A stretch of DNA of 64,000 nucleotides from Bradyrhizobium sp. 141 (lineage in GTDB: Bacteria > Pseudomonadota > Alphaproteobacteria > Rhizobiales > Xanthobacteraceae), in assembly GCF_023074055.1 (NCBI RefSeq), contig NZ_JADPKR010000005.1, positions 33,192 through 97,191 on the forward strand, given 5' to 3'. Each line of letters starts with the position of its first letter. Position 1 is the first letter of the stretch. Both the position numbers and the translations under genes were made by a program. Under the pieces are notes generated by a model. It made no database searches, had not been told where the DNA came from, and worked only from the letters and a program-made list of their open reading frames with translations. Below, piece after piece: positions 1 to 10,644 of this stretch.

Positions 1-78
1 ATGCCTGACAATGATCAGCTTCGTTCCGCCTGTGCGCCTACTCGTCACCGTCGTGCTCTCCGCCGCAAAACTCTCCGG

Positions 79-1233
79 TCATTGGGCCTGCGCCATCGCT
101 CCGCTGACCTCGAGCGCCGCGATCTCGTGCTCGGCAAGCCCCCAATCGGCCAGCGTATTGCGGCTGTCACGGCCCGGCACCGGGGGCGGCCGACGGAGCT
201 CGGAGGGCGTACGGGAGAAGCGCGGCGCCGGGCTTGGGTGCCGCACTCCGTCGAATGTTGCATAAGCATTTCGCGCTTTCATCTGCTGATGCGACGGTGC
301 CTCGTCGATTGTCAGCACCGGCGCAAGACAGGCATCGTGACCCATCGCGGCAGCGACCCACTCATCGCGCGTTCGCCCAGCGAAAATGCGGGAAAAACGC
401 GCGCGCAACTGTGGCCACGCCGAACGATCGTTCTGATCGGGCAGCTCTTCGCTACCGAGACCCATGACATTCAACAGATTGGCGTAGAAATGCGGCTCGA
501 TCGCTCCGACCGCGACGAACTTTCCGTCGCTGGTTCCGTAGGTACGATAAAACGGCGCTCCGCCGTCGACGATATTGTCCATCCGCCGCTCGGTCCAGCT
601 TCCCTGCTGGCGGAACGCCTGAAGCGCAGACATGAGATGCGTCACGCCATCGATCATGGCGACGTCGACGGTCTGCCCCTGCCCCGATCTCCTCACCTCC
701 ATCGCTGCCGAGAGCAGCCCGACGACGAGATAGAGCGCACCACCACCGAGGTCGGCGACGAGATTAAGCGGAGGCAACGGCGGCCGGTCAGCATCACCGA
801 GACAATGCAGCGCACCGGTCAGCGCGAGGTAATTGATGTCGTGTCCCGCCTCCTGCGCCAGCGGCCCGTCCTGCCCCCACCCCGTCATGCGCGCATACAC
901 CAGCCGGGGGTTGGCCGCGCGGCAGACGTCCGGGCCAAGCCCCAGCCGCTCCATCACCGTCGGACGAAACCCCTCGATCAGGGCGTCCGCCTGCGCCACG
1001 AGTTTCAGCACCGTCGCAATCGCCTCTGGCTTCTTGAGATCGAGCGCAACCGAGCGCTTGTTGCGATTGTAGAAGTCAAACCGCGCGGGCAGATCCGGTT
1101 CAATGCCCGGTTTCGCGATGCGATCGATGCGAACGACATCTGCCCCGAGGTCGCCGAGCAGCGCGCCCGCGAAGGGCGCTGGTCCGATGCCCCCCATCTC
1201 GACGACGCGAAAGCCTTGCAAAGGTCCGGTCAA
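79..1233 (-). CDS. CaiB/BaiF family, alpha-methylacyl-CoA racemase-like protein
   Basis: The 384-residue protein has the family N-terminus with a Rossmann-like CoA-binding segment (VVEMGGIGPAPFAGALLGDLG, residues about 10-30). Further in are GHDINYLALTG and DLGGGAL, which match the His/Asp catalytic pair of AMACR/MCR-type racemases better than formyl-CoA transferases. Known members epimerise 2-methylacyl-CoA esters or transfer CoA between acids. It is the distal gene of a minus-strand operon running from 7475, with nitroreductase, kinase, acyl-CoA dehydrogenase, two SDRs and a ligase. Racemisation of a 2-methyl-branched acyl-CoA before dehydrogenation is the likely job. Substrate is not deducible; a CoA-transferase role is the alternative. 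Bases 1-78 downstream hold nothing recognisable. Confidence 0.85.
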   Translation of the reverse strand: MTGPLQGFRVVEMGGIGPAPFAGALLGDLGADVVRIDRIAKPGIEPDLPARFDFYNRNKRSVALDLKKPEAIATVLKLVAQADALIEGFRPTVMERLGLGPDVCRAANPRLVYARMTGWGQDGPLAQEAGHDINYLALTGALHCLGDADRPPLPPLNLVADLGGGALYLVVGLLSAAMEVRRSGQGQTVDVAMIDGVTHLMSALQAFRQQGSWTERRMDNIVDGGAPFYRTYGTSDGKFVAVGAIEPHFYANLLNVMGLGSEELPDQNDRSAWPQLRARFSRIFAGRTRDEWVAAAMGHDACLAPVLTIDEAPSHQQMKARNAYATFDGVRHPSPAPRFSRTPSELRRPPPVPGRDSRNTLADWGLAEHEIAALEVSGAMAQAQ

Positions 1234-1245
1234 GACGAACTCCTT

Positions 1246-1932
1246 TCAGCGGTGAAAGTGCACGACGTCGACAATCCCGGCCCGATCGACTCGCGCGGCG
1301 TTGGCCTTGACGTCGCGATCCTCATAGCCAAACGAGATTCCGAACAGCAGCTTGTGGCTGGCGGCGACCCCAAGCTGCTCACGGACGATGTCGGGAAACA
1401 GACCGAGTGCGCCCTGTGCGCAGGAGCCAATTCCTCGTGCCGTCAGCGCCAGCATGAGCGTCTGCGCATACATGCCAATGTCGGTTGCCTCGCGGGTGTC
1501 GAACGGCTCCGGCATGAAGATGAACACGGCATGTGGCGCATCAAAGAACGCATGATTGCGGATATAAGCGAGCTTGCGTCCCACCGTATCGCTCCGCGCA
1601 ACGCCCATGGCGCCGTAGAGCGCCCGCGCCGCGCCGACCCGCCGCTCGCGATAGATGCCGGCGAATTTTCCGTCGGCCGGCCAGTCCGGCTTGATCGGCT
1701 CGTCGCGCATCCCGGCGGCGACCAGCGCCTCACGAAGGCGTCCAAGCTTCTCTCCTGATACGACGTGCGGCGTCCACGGCTGTACGTTGCAGTTCGACGG
1801 AGCGTGTTGCGCGAGCGTGAAAACCTCCCGCAGCGTCGCGTCCGGCACTTCGCGCGGCAGGAATCCGCGCACGGACCGCCTCAGCCGGATCGCCTCGTCG
1901 ATCGTCATGATCGGTCGCTCCGGCAGGCTCAT
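1246..1932 (-). CDS. Nitroreductase-family flavoprotein
   Basis: The 228-residue protein starts with the typical nitroreductase entry (AIRLRRSVRGFLPREVP, residues about 13-29) followed by LAQHAPSNCNVQPW, the FMN-binding Arg/Ser-rich region. Members are FMN-dependent NAD(P)H oxidoreductases acting on nitro compounds, quinones or enoate-type substrates. The start ATG overlaps the stop of the upstream kinase gene by four bases (ATGA), so translation is probably coupled. In this operon it may reduce a pathway intermediate or recycle flavin; that is inference. Confidence 0.85.
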   Translation of the reverse strand: MSLPERPIMTIDEAIRLRRSVRGFLPREVPDATLREVFTLAQHAPSNCNVQPWTPHVVSGEKLGRLREALVAAGMRDEPIKPDWPADGKFAGIYRERRVGAARALYGAMGVARSDTVGRKLAYIRNHAFFDAPHAVFIFMPEPFDTREATDIGMYAQTLMLALTARGIGSCAQGALGLFPDIVREQLGVAASHKLLFGISFGYEDRDVKANAARVDRAGIVDVVHFHR

Positions 1933-2972
1933 GGCTCACCCTCGATCAGCGCCATCCCGCGTGTCGCATAGGCGCGCGCGAGACGGCGTCCCACCTTCGC
2001 TGCATCGGGCAGGACGTTGTTGCCGAGATCGCCCCGGGCCGCTACGCCGGCACTGCCGACCGCGCCGCGGAACATGGCAAAGACCTGATGGAAGACTGTC
2101 AGTCGCTCGGTTGCCGCAGCGCATTCGTAGTAGTGATCCAGGTACTGCTGCTCGTCCGGAATACCCATCTCGTCGAGCCGCAGCCCGAGCAGTCCTCCGT
2201 TCTCGTCCGGCGCCATGCGCCAGGCCTGGCTGTTGAAGGCAAGGTCCACGAGTGGATGGCCGAGTGTCGACAATTCCCAGTCAAGCACACCAATCACGCG
2301 AGGCTCGGTCGGATGGAAGACCACATTCGCCATCCGGAAATCCCCATGACACAATGCAAGGGTCTCGCTCGCCGGCACGCGTTCGCCCAGCCAGAGCACC
2401 ATCCTGTCGAGTGCCGGATTATCGTCATCGCCCCGGCGATATTCGCTCCATAGCCTGGACCAGCGATTGAGCTGGCGCGCAAAATAGTTTCCAGGCCTGC
2501 CGTAGTCGCCGAGACCGAGCCCTGCGAAATCGAGCCTGTGAATCTCCGCCAGGGTCATGCACATCGAGCGATAGCAGGCGGTACGCTCCTCGCGCGAAAA
2601 TCCCGGCAACGCATAGTCGTAGACGACACGCCCCTCCAGCCATTCCATCAGGTAGAAGGGCGTACCAAGCACCTCCCGGTCTTCGCAGTACCGGAACGGT
2701 TTGGGGGTCGGGACTGCGCTATCCTGAAGGGCCGTGAGCACCCGATATTCGCGGTCAATGGCATGAGCCGACGGCATCAGGACGCTGTTGGGCTGCTTAC
2801 GCAGCACGGCCCGCCAATCGCCATGCGTCACGAAGTAGGTCGGGTTCGACATTCCGCCGCTGGTACGGGTCACATGCGTGATGGCAGATCCGCCGAGCCA
2901 TTCCCTCAAATAGGAATCGAGCCGCCGCAGGTCGAAATCCGGACCGTCGTTGCTCGCATGCGCACTCATCAC
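1929..2972 (-). CDS. APH-fold kinase of the LvaA/ACAD10-11 type
   Basis: The 347-residue protein is an aminoglycoside-phosphotransferase fold. The catalytic loop LCHGDFRMANVVFHPTEP and the metal-binding DWELSTLGHPLVDLAF are close to the kinase domains of mammalian ACAD10/ACAD11 and bacterial LvaA. Those kinases phosphorylate the 4-hydroxyl of 4-hydroxyacyl-CoA esters so that a partner acyl-CoA dehydrogenase homologue can eliminate phosphate. Only two bases separate it from such a homologue (2975-4219), which reproduces as two genes the fused arrangement of ACAD10/11. I infer handling of a hydroxyacyl-CoA intermediate; antibiotic resistance is unlikely in this context. Confidence 0.85.
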   Translation of the reverse strand: MMSAHASNDGPDFDLRRLDSYLREWLGGSAITHVTRTSGGMSNPTYFVTHGDWRAVLRKQPNSVLMPSAHAIDREYRVLTALQDSAVPTPKPFRYCEDREVLGTPFYLMEWLEGRVVYDYALPGFSREERTACYRSMCMTLAEIHRLDFAGLGLGDYGRPGNYFARQLNRWSRLWSEYRRGDDDNPALDRMVLWLGERVPASETLALCHGDFRMANVVFHPTEPRVIGVLDWELSTLGHPLVDLAFNSQAWRMAPDENGGLLGLRLDEMGIPDEQQYLDHYYECAAATERLTVFHQVFAMFRGAVGSAGVAARGDLGNNVLPDAAKVGRRLARAYATRGMALIEGEP

Positions 2973-2974
2973 GC

Positions 2975-4219
2975 TCAGCTCGCGCTTTTGCCGCTGAAGC
3001 CGAACAGATATTGCGCCACCCGGCGCATCTGCACCTCCTCGGTTCCTTCCGTAATGCGATAGCGGCGATGATGGCGGTAAATGTGCTCGAAAGGCAGTGC
3101 GCGGCTGTAGCCCATGCCGCCATGGACCTGCATCGCGCGGTCAGCCGCCTCACAACACAGCCGGTTGGCACGGAAATTACAGATCGAGACCATGTCGCTG
3201 ATCGTGAGCGGATTCTGCCGATCCATCTGCCACGCGGTCCGGAAGATGAAATTCCGCAGCATCTGGTATTCCGCCCAAAGCTCGACGAGCGGAAACTGCA
3301 CGGCCTGCTTCTTCGCGAGCGGCTCGCCGAACACGACGCGCGACCTCGCATATTTGACGGCCTCCTGGATACAGTAGCGCGCGGCGCCCGCGCTGGCCGC
3401 CGCCTGGCGGATGCGGTTCTCATGCACGAAGCGTTGCGCGACGACGAGGCCCTCGCCTTCCCTATGCAGGATCGCGCTGTCGGGCACGCGCACGTTGACG
3501 AGCTCCGTCTCCGCGTGGTCGCTCGGCATGTTGAAGGTCCAGTGATTGTACAGCACGTTGTGGCCTGACGTATCCGTCGGCACGACGAAAGCGGTGATGC
3601 CCTTGGCCTCTCCCGGCCTGCCCGAGGTGCGCGCGAATATCAGATTGGCGTGTGCGCGCGCGACCTGGCTGTTCCAGCGCTTGCGGCCGTTGATGACCCA
3701 ATGATTGCCGTTGCGCACGCCCGTGGTCTCGAGCCAGGTCGCGTCGCTGCCATGCCCCGGTTCGGTCAAGCCAAAGGAGAGATGCTTCGTCCCGGTGATG
3801 ATGCCTTCGATATAGGTTTTCTGCTCGTCGGTCCCATAGTCAGCCAGTGCCGGGATGATCGGAAAGTTGCCGACGATCGACGATTCATCCTGCAGATCGT
3901 TGTGCAGGCCAAGGCCCTTGGCCGCGAGATGCTCACGGATCGCGGCGATCGCGAGATTCGACGCACCCTGGCCGCCGCATGATTTCGGCAGGCCGTAACG
4001 CAGATGCCCGGCCTTGTCGGCACGACGCTCCATCTCGCTGATCACTGCCCGCCACTCATCGCGAGGACGGCCGTCATTGTCCCAATCGGTCCGGGCATTC
4101 TCACGGCGGTGATCGAAGAACTTGATGTTGTCGCGTTCGAGCGGCTTGATCTCGGTCTCGATGAACGCATCGAGCTCCGCGAGCTTGTCGGTGATCTCCT
4201 TCGGGAGTTCGAAATCCAC
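2975..4219 (-). CDS. Acyl-CoA dehydrogenase family protein (partner of adjacent kinase)
   Basis: I chose the GTG at 4219 (VDFELPKEITDKL, 414 residues). It has a GGAGAGG ribosome site, while the longer reading would run into the upstream SDR gene. Seen are the FAD/substrate motif LTEPGHGSDATWLE, the R-x-x-F-G contact in YARSRVVFGEP, and the C-terminal QVHGGMGYSRALPFEHIYR and ITEGTEEVQMR. The Glu in TEGT sits at the position of the MCAD catalytic base. Upstream of the kinase in the same operon, it is the likely LvaC/ACAD11-like partner. Ordinary alpha,beta-dehydrogenation is the alternative. Confidence 0.88.
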   Translation of the reverse strand: MDFELPKEITDKLAELDAFIETEIKPLERDNIKFFDHRRENARTDWDNDGRPRDEWRAVISEMERRADKAGHLRYGLPKSCGGQGASNLAIAAIREHLAAKGLGLHNDLQDESSIVGNFPIIPALADYGTDEQKTYIEGIITGTKHLSFGLTEPGHGSDATWLETTGVRNGNHWVINGRKRWNSQVARAHANLIFARTSGRPGEAKGITAFVVPTDTSGHNVLYNHWTFNMPSDHAETELVNVRVPDSAILHREGEGLVVAQRFVHENRIRQAAASAGAARYCIQEAVKYARSRVVFGEPLAKKQAVQFPLVELWAEYQMLRNFIFRTAWQMDRQNPLTISDMVSICNFRANRLCCEAADRAMQVHGGMGYSRALPFEHIYRHHRRYRITEGTEEVQMRRVAQYLFGFSGKSAS

Positions 4220-4262
4220 GGGCGCCTCTCCTGTCTCTATTCTTGTTGAGCTGCACTGGCTG

Positions 4263-5048
4263 CTAGAGCGCGATCCGGCCGTAAGGATGAGTGCTGCTGA
4301 CGCCGCCGTCGACCGACAGCAGCTGCCCATCCACGTAGGAGGAATCGTCACTCGCCAGAAATGCGGCCGCCGCCGCGATCTCCTCGGAACGTCCCGGGCG
4401 CTTCAGCGGTGTGACGTGACCGAGCTTGGATTCGACGCCGCGCGCACGCGCGTCCTCGAACACCTTACGCGTCAGCTGGGTCTCGACGAGACCGGGCAGA
4501 ACGGCGTTGACGCGGACGCCGGTGCCGGCAAAGGCATTGGCCGCCGTCTGCGCCAGATTGTTCACTGCGGCCTTGCTCGCGCTGTAGGAGACGGCACCCG
4601 CGTTGGCGCGTAGCGATGCGGCCGACGAGGTCAGGATGATCGAGCCGTAGCCCTGCGCCGTCATGTGGCGGCCGGCATATTTGATGGCGAGAAAGCAACT
4701 GATCGTGTTGATGCGATAGACCTCGGACCATTCCTCCACCGTCTGCTCCAGCAGCGGCGTATTGGTTCCGGTCACGCCGATATTGGCGAAGAAAACCTCC
4801 AGACCACCAAACTCCGAGACGCAGCGTGACACGATCGCAGCCACGTTTTCCTCGACCGCCGCGTCGGTGATCATCGCGGACGCGATCCCGCCCTCGGCCC
4901 GGATCGCGGCAGCCGTTTCCTCGGCGTTGCCGGCGCGGCCGACCACCAGGACCGACGCCCCCTCGCGCGCGAAGCGGATGGCACTGGCGCGGCCGATGCC
5001 GCTCCCGCCGCCGGTGACGACCGCGCGCTTGCCTTCGAGCCGCTTCAT
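4263..5048 (-). CDS. Short-chain dehydrogenase/reductase (SDR)
   Basis: The start is the ATG at 5048 (MKRLEGKRAVVTGGGSGIG) behind an AGGAGAAGG site, giving 261 residues. The NAD(P) motif TGGGSGIG, the NIGVTG variant of NNAG and the catalytic YSASK all stand out. It oxidises or reduces a hydroxy/oxo group, plausibly the 3-hydroxyacyl-CoA step. It lies 43 bases upstream of the acyl-CoA dehydrogenase start and 10 bases after a second SDR in the same operon. Two SDRs side by side may handle different stereoisomers or chain positions; this is inference. Confidence 0.88.
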   Translation of the reverse strand: MKRLEGKRAVVTGGGSGIGRASAIRFAREGASVLVVGRAGNAEETAAAIRAEGGIASAMITDAAVEENVAAIVSRCVSEFGGLEVFFANIGVTGTNTPLLEQTVEEWSEVYRINTISCFLAIKYAGRHMTAQGYGSIILTSSAASLRANAGAVSYSASKAAVNNLAQTAANAFAGTGVRVNAVLPGLVETQLTRKVFEDARARGVESKLGHVTPLKRPGRSEEIAAAAAFLASDDSSYVDGQLLSVDGGVSSTHPYGRIAL

Positions 5049-5058
5049 GGGCCTTCTC

Positions 5059-5816
5059 CTATTTTGCAGGAACGGTCCAACCACCGTCGGCGGTGATGAC
5101 CGCACCCTGGATGTAGCTTGCATCGTCGCTGGCCAGGAACGCCGCCAGCGCCGCGATCTCCTCTGGCGCACCAAAGCGCCCGGCCGGCATCTCGGCCTGG
5201 CGCGTCGCGATCGTGGCCTCGTCGAACTGCGCGATCGAGGCGGGCGTTCCGATCATGCCGGGCGCAATCACATTGACCCGGATCTTCTTCGCAGCCAGTT
5301 CGACGGCCGAGGCGCGCGACAGCCCAACCACGCCGGCTTTCAGCGCGGAATAGGCGATGGAGTCCTTGGCTGGATGAAACGCCGACACCGAGCTTAGATT
5401 GACGATCGCGCCGCCGCCGCGCCGCTCCATCTGCGGTACCACGGCCTGCATGGCCCAGATCAAGCCATGCACGCCGACAGCAAACATCCGCTCCATTGTC
5501 TCGACCGCGATCTCCGACAACGGCTCAAACCGCGCGAACACGGCATTGTTGACGAGCACGGCAACCGCCGCATCGAACTCACTCTCGACGCGGGCAAACA
5601 GCGCGTGAACGGCCTCGCGCTGCCCGATATCGACTTCGTAACCCCGCGCATCGAACCCCATGTCCTTCAGTCGGCCGACTGCAGGCTCGAGGCGGCGCGC
5701 ACTGATATCGACGCAGGCCAGCCGGCCGCCCTCCTGACCGAACCGCTCGGCGATGGAAAAGCCGATGCCGCGCGCCGCGCCCGTGACGACGCAGACACGG
5801 TCCTTCAGACGTGCGT

Positions 5817-5820
<4 letters not shown>
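5059..5820 (-). CDS. Short-chain dehydrogenase/reductase (SDR)
   Basis: The 253-residue classical SDR shows VVTGAARGIG near the N-terminus, VLVNNAV, the catalytic YSALK and a C-terminal VITADGGWTVPAK. It probably acts on a hydroxyacyl-CoA or alicyclic hydroxy group, using NAD(P). Its ATG overlaps the stop of the ligase gene by four bases (5817-5820), so ligase and SDR are coupled. It is distinct in sequence from the neighbouring SDR at 4263, so this is not a recent duplication. Confidence 0.88.
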
Positions 5821-7475
<1,655 letters not shown>

Positions 7476-7519
7476 GACGTTGCCTCCATGACGTTTGATC
7501 AATGCGCTTGACGGCATAT

Positions 7520-7537
7520 TAGTGCGCTAGTGTATGA
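7520..7537. promoter_or_regulatory. Recurrent 18-bp operator-like palindrome (ligase / MDR divergent promoters)
   Basis: TAGTGCGCT-AGTGTATGA lies between the divergent ligase operon (start 7475) and the MDR gene (start 7659). Its halves fit the shared half-site T[AC]GTAC[AG]CT seen in twelve other places in this window. It is an inferred binding site for the MarR protein at 40307. A weaker TAGTGCATCAG is at 7614. Confidence 0.6.
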
Positions 7538-7658
7538 TATTTGACGCCGACTGCAACAGCAATTTGGCTGGTTCCGACTTGGTGCTGGATCTATTGATTC
7601 TCGTTTCGTGATCTAGTGCATCAGTTTTGTGACCTGCGAAGGCAAGAGGGAGGCAAGC

Positions 7659-8678
7659 ATGAAAGCGGCAGTCCTGGAACGACGCGGCCCGGACGGCGTG
7701 GTCTGGCGCGATTTCTCCGATCCCGTGCCGGCAGCGGGCGAGTCCGTGCTCAAAGTTGCCGCTGCGTCCGTCAATCGCGTCGATCTCTACATGCGCGACA
7801 ACGGCAGCGGCATCAGCCATGTGTTGCCGCAGGTGATGGGAGTCGAAGCCGCCGGCGAGATCGTGGAAGCTGCGCCGGGCAGCGGGCTGAAGGTGGGGGC
7901 GAAGGCTGTGCTTTTCTCCGAGGCCTTTTGCGGCAAATGCCGTTACTGCCTGGCCGGCGACCAGCCGCTCTGCGAAAACGTCAAGATCATGGGCGAGCAC
8001 CGCCATGGCGGTTTTGCCGACTACATCGCAATGCCCAGCCCTTGCTTCTTTTCTCTTCCCGACGATGCGGATCTGACGGCGGCGGGCGCCTTGATGACCG
8101 GCCATCTCACCGCCTGGCGCATGCTGTTCGGCAAGCGCGCGCTGCAACCCGGCGAAAGCGTCATGATCGTCGGCGTCGGCGGGGGTGTCGCTGTCGCCTG
8201 CCTGCAGCTCGCAAAGCTGGTCGGCGCCCGCGTCTTCGTCACCTCCTCCAGCGACGAGAAGATCGCCAGAGCCGTCGCAATGGGCGCAGATGGCGGCGTC
8301 AACTATCGGCGCGACAAGGTATCGGCCGCCATCCAGCAGATGAGCGGAGGTGGTGTCGACATGGTGATCGACAGTGTCGGCGAAGCAAGCTGGGGGGTAT
8401 CGCTGCGTTCGTTGCGCCGCGGTGGCCGCCTCGTCACCTGCGGCGCCACGACGGGATCCAATCCACCAGCTGACCTGCAGCGGGTGTTCATCCGCCAACT
8501 CGAAATCTATGGCTCGACGGGTGGCAGCGTCGGAGAGTTCCGTCAACTGCTCGACGTATTCAATCGTGGCCTGGTTAGGCCAGTGATCGATTCCTCGTTC
8601 AAGATGGCCGACGTTCCGTCGGCGCTCGCGCGTCTTGCCTCCGGAGGGCAGTTCGGCAAAGTGTCGCTCGTGGCGTAG
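7659..8678 (+). CDS. Zinc-type MDR alcohol dehydrogenase / quinone oxidoreductase
   Basis: The start is the ATG at 7659 (MKAAVLERRGPDGVV), preceded by GAGGGAGG, giving 339 residues. It has the MDR catalytic domain with the structural zinc knuckle (CGKCRYCLAGDQPLC, four cysteines). VMIVGVGGGVAVACLQLAKLVGA provides the NAD(P)-binding GxGxxx fold. Known relatives oxidise alcohols or reduce enones. It is transcribed divergently from the ligase operon across the recurrent operator, so it probably belongs to the same regulon, perhaps oxidising an alcohol precursor of the acid that the ligase activates. Confidence 0.87.
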   Translation: MKAAVLERRGPDGVVWRDFSDPVPAAGESVLKVAAASVNRVDLYMRDNGSGISHVLPQVMGVEAAGEIVEAAPGSGLKVGAKAVLFSEAFCGKCRYCLAGDQPLCENVKIMGEHRHGGFADYIAMPSPCFFSLPDDADLTAAGALMTGHLTAWRMLFGKRALQPGESVMIVGVGGGVAVACLQLAKLVGARVFVTSSSDEKIARAVAMGADGGVNYRRDKVSAAIQQMSGGGVDMVIDSVGEASWGVSLRSLRRGGRLVTCGATTGSNPPADLQRVFIRQLEIYGSTGGSVGEFRQLLDVFNRGLVRPVIDSSFKMADVPSALARLASGGQFGKVSLVA

Positions 8679-8695
8679 CCTCAAACGCCACGAGC
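8666..8695. terminator. Hairpin between convergent genes
   Basis: GCTCGTGGCGT and ACGCCACGAGC form an 11-bp perfect stem with an 8-base loop, overlapping the stop of the MDR gene and lying 15 bases before the end of the convergent binding-protein gene. It has no U-run on either strand, so it may be a bidirectional stop or only a structural hairpin. Confidence 0.45.
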
Positions 8696-8710
8696 AAGAC
8701 GAGATCGGCG

Positions 8711-9925
8711 TCACATCTTGCAGGCGGGATCGACCGGCGGAATGATGTCGGCTCCCGGCTCGATCTTCTTGATCTGGTAGGCCGGCTTGCCTTCCGGTCC
8801 CATCACGATCTGGCTGATCGCCATCCGCCGTGCCGTCTGATGATCGCCCGCGCGTACCTCCACATCACCAAGCACCGTCTCTGTCTTGAGGCCGGACAGC
8901 GCCGCGCGTACCGCGTTGATGTCGGTCGAGTTCGCCTTCTGAAGCCCGGCGGCGATGAGCTGGATCGCCGCATACTGGTCGGCACTGGTGTAGGGCGGAA
9001 GCTCGCCGTTATACTTGTCCTTGTAGGCCTTCACAAAGGCTTCAGCCTGCGCGCCGGGAAAGCCGGCCACGAAGCCGATATTCTGGTAGACGCCAAGAAC
9101 GGTCTCGCCTTGCGCCGGCAGCGTCTGAGGAATCACGAAAGAATTGCCGAGCACCATCTTGTACTTCTTGAACAGGCCGAATTGTTGCTGCTGTTTGGCG
9201 AGATTGATCGCGTCGCTTCCGAAGATCGTGACGAACAGGCCATCGGCCGGATCGGCACCGAGCTCCGAAATCTTGGTGCCGAAATCCGGTGTCCCGTTTG
9301 GCGAAAACAGGGTCTTGCCGATGGTTCCGCCCTGAGAGGTCACCAGCGCCTTGAACTTGTCCGCGGAGTCGCGGCCGGCGGCGTAGTCGACCGCAATGAT
9401 ATCCCACTTCTTGATGCCTTGATCCTTCAAGAATTCCCTGAAGGTCCCCATGATCATGGAATCGTTGGCATTGACCCGGAAATAGTTCGGCGAGCAGTTC
9501 TTTCCGGTGAGACCGTCGGCATTGGCCATCACCTCCAGCATCAGGGCTTTCAGCGCCGGAAGCTTGGCCTGCAGCGCCGGCGTCACCGCCGAGGTGTCCA
9601 TGCCGGTGATGAACATTGCGCCGTCCTTCTGAACCGCGCGGGTGGCGCCGTCCACAGCCGTGTCGGGCGTCCCGGGATAGGAGATGAAGGTCGCTTCCAG
9701 CTTCTTGCCCGCCGCGCCTCCAGCCGCGTTGATCTGCTCGATCGCGAGATTGACGGCCTTGACCTGGGTGTCTTTCAGGCCGGCGAGCGGTCCACTGTCG
9801 ATCAGGAGCACGCCGATTTTGACCGTATCCTCGGCCAGGACCGCGGTGCTGACGGCCAAAGCCATTGCGGTACCGATGGTCGCAGCGCGCAGCGCCCCGA
9901 AAGCCGAACCCATGGATGATGTCAT
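8711..9925 (-). CDS. Periplasmic substrate-binding protein of branched-chain-type ABC transporter
   Basis: The 404-residue protein has a signal peptide ending in VLAEDTVKIG and the periplasmic-binding-protein type I opening VKIGVLLIDSGPLAGLKDTQVKAV in segments. Members capture amino acids, amides, aromatic or alicyclic acids and deliver them to LivHM. It follows livF by 23 bases and is the last gene of the livH-livM-livG-livF-SBP operon read from 13229. Its ribosome site is GGAGG. The CoA-catabolic context suggests an organic acid rather than leucine as ligand. Confidence 0.9.
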   Translation of the reverse strand: MTSSMGSAFGALRAATIGTAMALAVSTAVLAEDTVKIGVLLIDSGPLAGLKDTQVKAVNLAIEQINAAGGAAGKKLEATFISYPGTPDTAVDGATRAVQKDGAMFITGMDTSAVTPALQAKLPALKALMLEVMANADGLTGKNCSPNYFRVNANDSMIMGTFREFLKDQGIKKWDIIAVDYAAGRDSADKFKALVTSQGGTIGKTLFSPNGTPDFGTKISELGADPADGLFVTIFGSDAINLAKQQQQFGLFKKYKMVLGNSFVIPQTLPAQGETVLGVYQNIGFVAGFPGAQAEAFVKAYKDKYNGELPPYTSADQYAAIQLIAAGLQKANSTDINAVRAALSGLKTETVLGDVEVRAGDHQTARRMAISQIVMGPEGKPAYQIKKIEPGADIIPPVDPACKM

Positions 9926-9948
9926 TTCCGCCCTCCTCCGTTTTTCTG

Positions 9949-10644
9949 CTAAAGCGCCATCAGCGCCTGGTTTTCCGATGCGCCAATGGCCGCGATCGCG
10001 CCCGACCCGACGACCTCGCCCTTCGCCAGGATGACGAACCGATCGGTGGCTCGTTTGACAAGGCTCAGATGCTGCTCGACCACGAGCACGCCGGTTCCGG
10101 CGCTACGGATTGCGTTGAGCGTGTCGACCAGCCCATCGATCAGCACGGGTGAAAGACCTTCCGACGGTTCATCGAGCAGAATGAGGCTCGGATTGGCCAT
10201 CAAGGCGCGGCCGATCGCCAGCATCTGCTGCTGGCCGCCGCTCAGCATCGTACCCAGCCGATCGGCGCGTTCTTCGAGCACCGGAAACAGCTCGTAGATC
10301 GTCTTCAAGGTCCAATGGCCCGCTCTGCCGGTCGACCGGCCCAGCAGCAGGTTCTCCCTGACGGTGAGGTTCGGCAGGATGCGCCGTCCCTGCGGCGCGA
10401 TCGACACGCCGAGCTTGGCGGCCGTGTAGCCCGGCAGGCCGTCAATCCGGCGGTCGCGAACCCAGATCTCGCCGGACAGGATGTTGGTCTCGCGAAACAC
10501 GGAGAGCAGCAGCGTCGACTTGCCGGCGCCGTTGCGGCCAACCAGCGCGACCGACTCGCCCTCTTCGACCGTCAGGTCGATGCCGCGCAGCACGGTCGAG
10601 GCGCCATAGCCGGCAAACAGCGACTGGATTTTGAGCGCGCTCAT
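9949..10644 (-). CDS. livF: LivF-type ABC transporter ATPase
   Basis: Starting at the ATG at 10644 (MSALKIQSLFAGYG) the protein has 231 residues, standard for LivF. It has Walker A GRNGAGKST, signature LSGGQQQMLAIGRAL and Walker B LILLDEPSEGLSP. It is one of two cytoplasmic ATPases energising the LivHM permease. The ATG overlaps the livG stop by four bases, indicating coupled translation. Longer upstream readings only extend into livG. Confidence 0.92.
   Translation of the reverse strand: MSALKIQSLFAGYGASTVLRGIDLTVEEGESVALVGRNGAGKSTLLLSVFRETNILSGEIWVRDRRIDGLPGYTAAKLGVSIAPQGRRILPNLTVRENLLLGRSTGRAGHWTLKTIYELFPVLEERADRLGTMLSGGQQQMLAIGRALMANPSLILLDEPSEGLSPVLIDGLVDTLNAIRSAGTGVLVVEQHLSLVKRATDRFVILAKGEVVGSGAIAAIGASENQALMAL

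Noticed and set aside
1..1758. 585-codon plus-strand reading
   Set aside because: It is antisense to the CaiB-like and nitroreductase genes, has no ribosome site and is rich in Arg/His as expected of a shadow frame in GC-rich DNA.
1929..2972. Antibiotic-resistance aminoglycoside phosphotransferase
   Set aside because: The fold fits, but the motifs and the adjacent acyl-CoA dehydrogenase match the LvaA/ACAD10-11 group instead.
7614..7624. TAGTGCATCAG as a further operator
   Set aside because: Only half of the motif fits and no right half follows; not counted among the sites.
7527..8714. 395-codon minus-strand reading
   Set aside because: It lies antisense over the MDR gene, whose motifs (zinc knuckle, NAD fold) are unmistakable.
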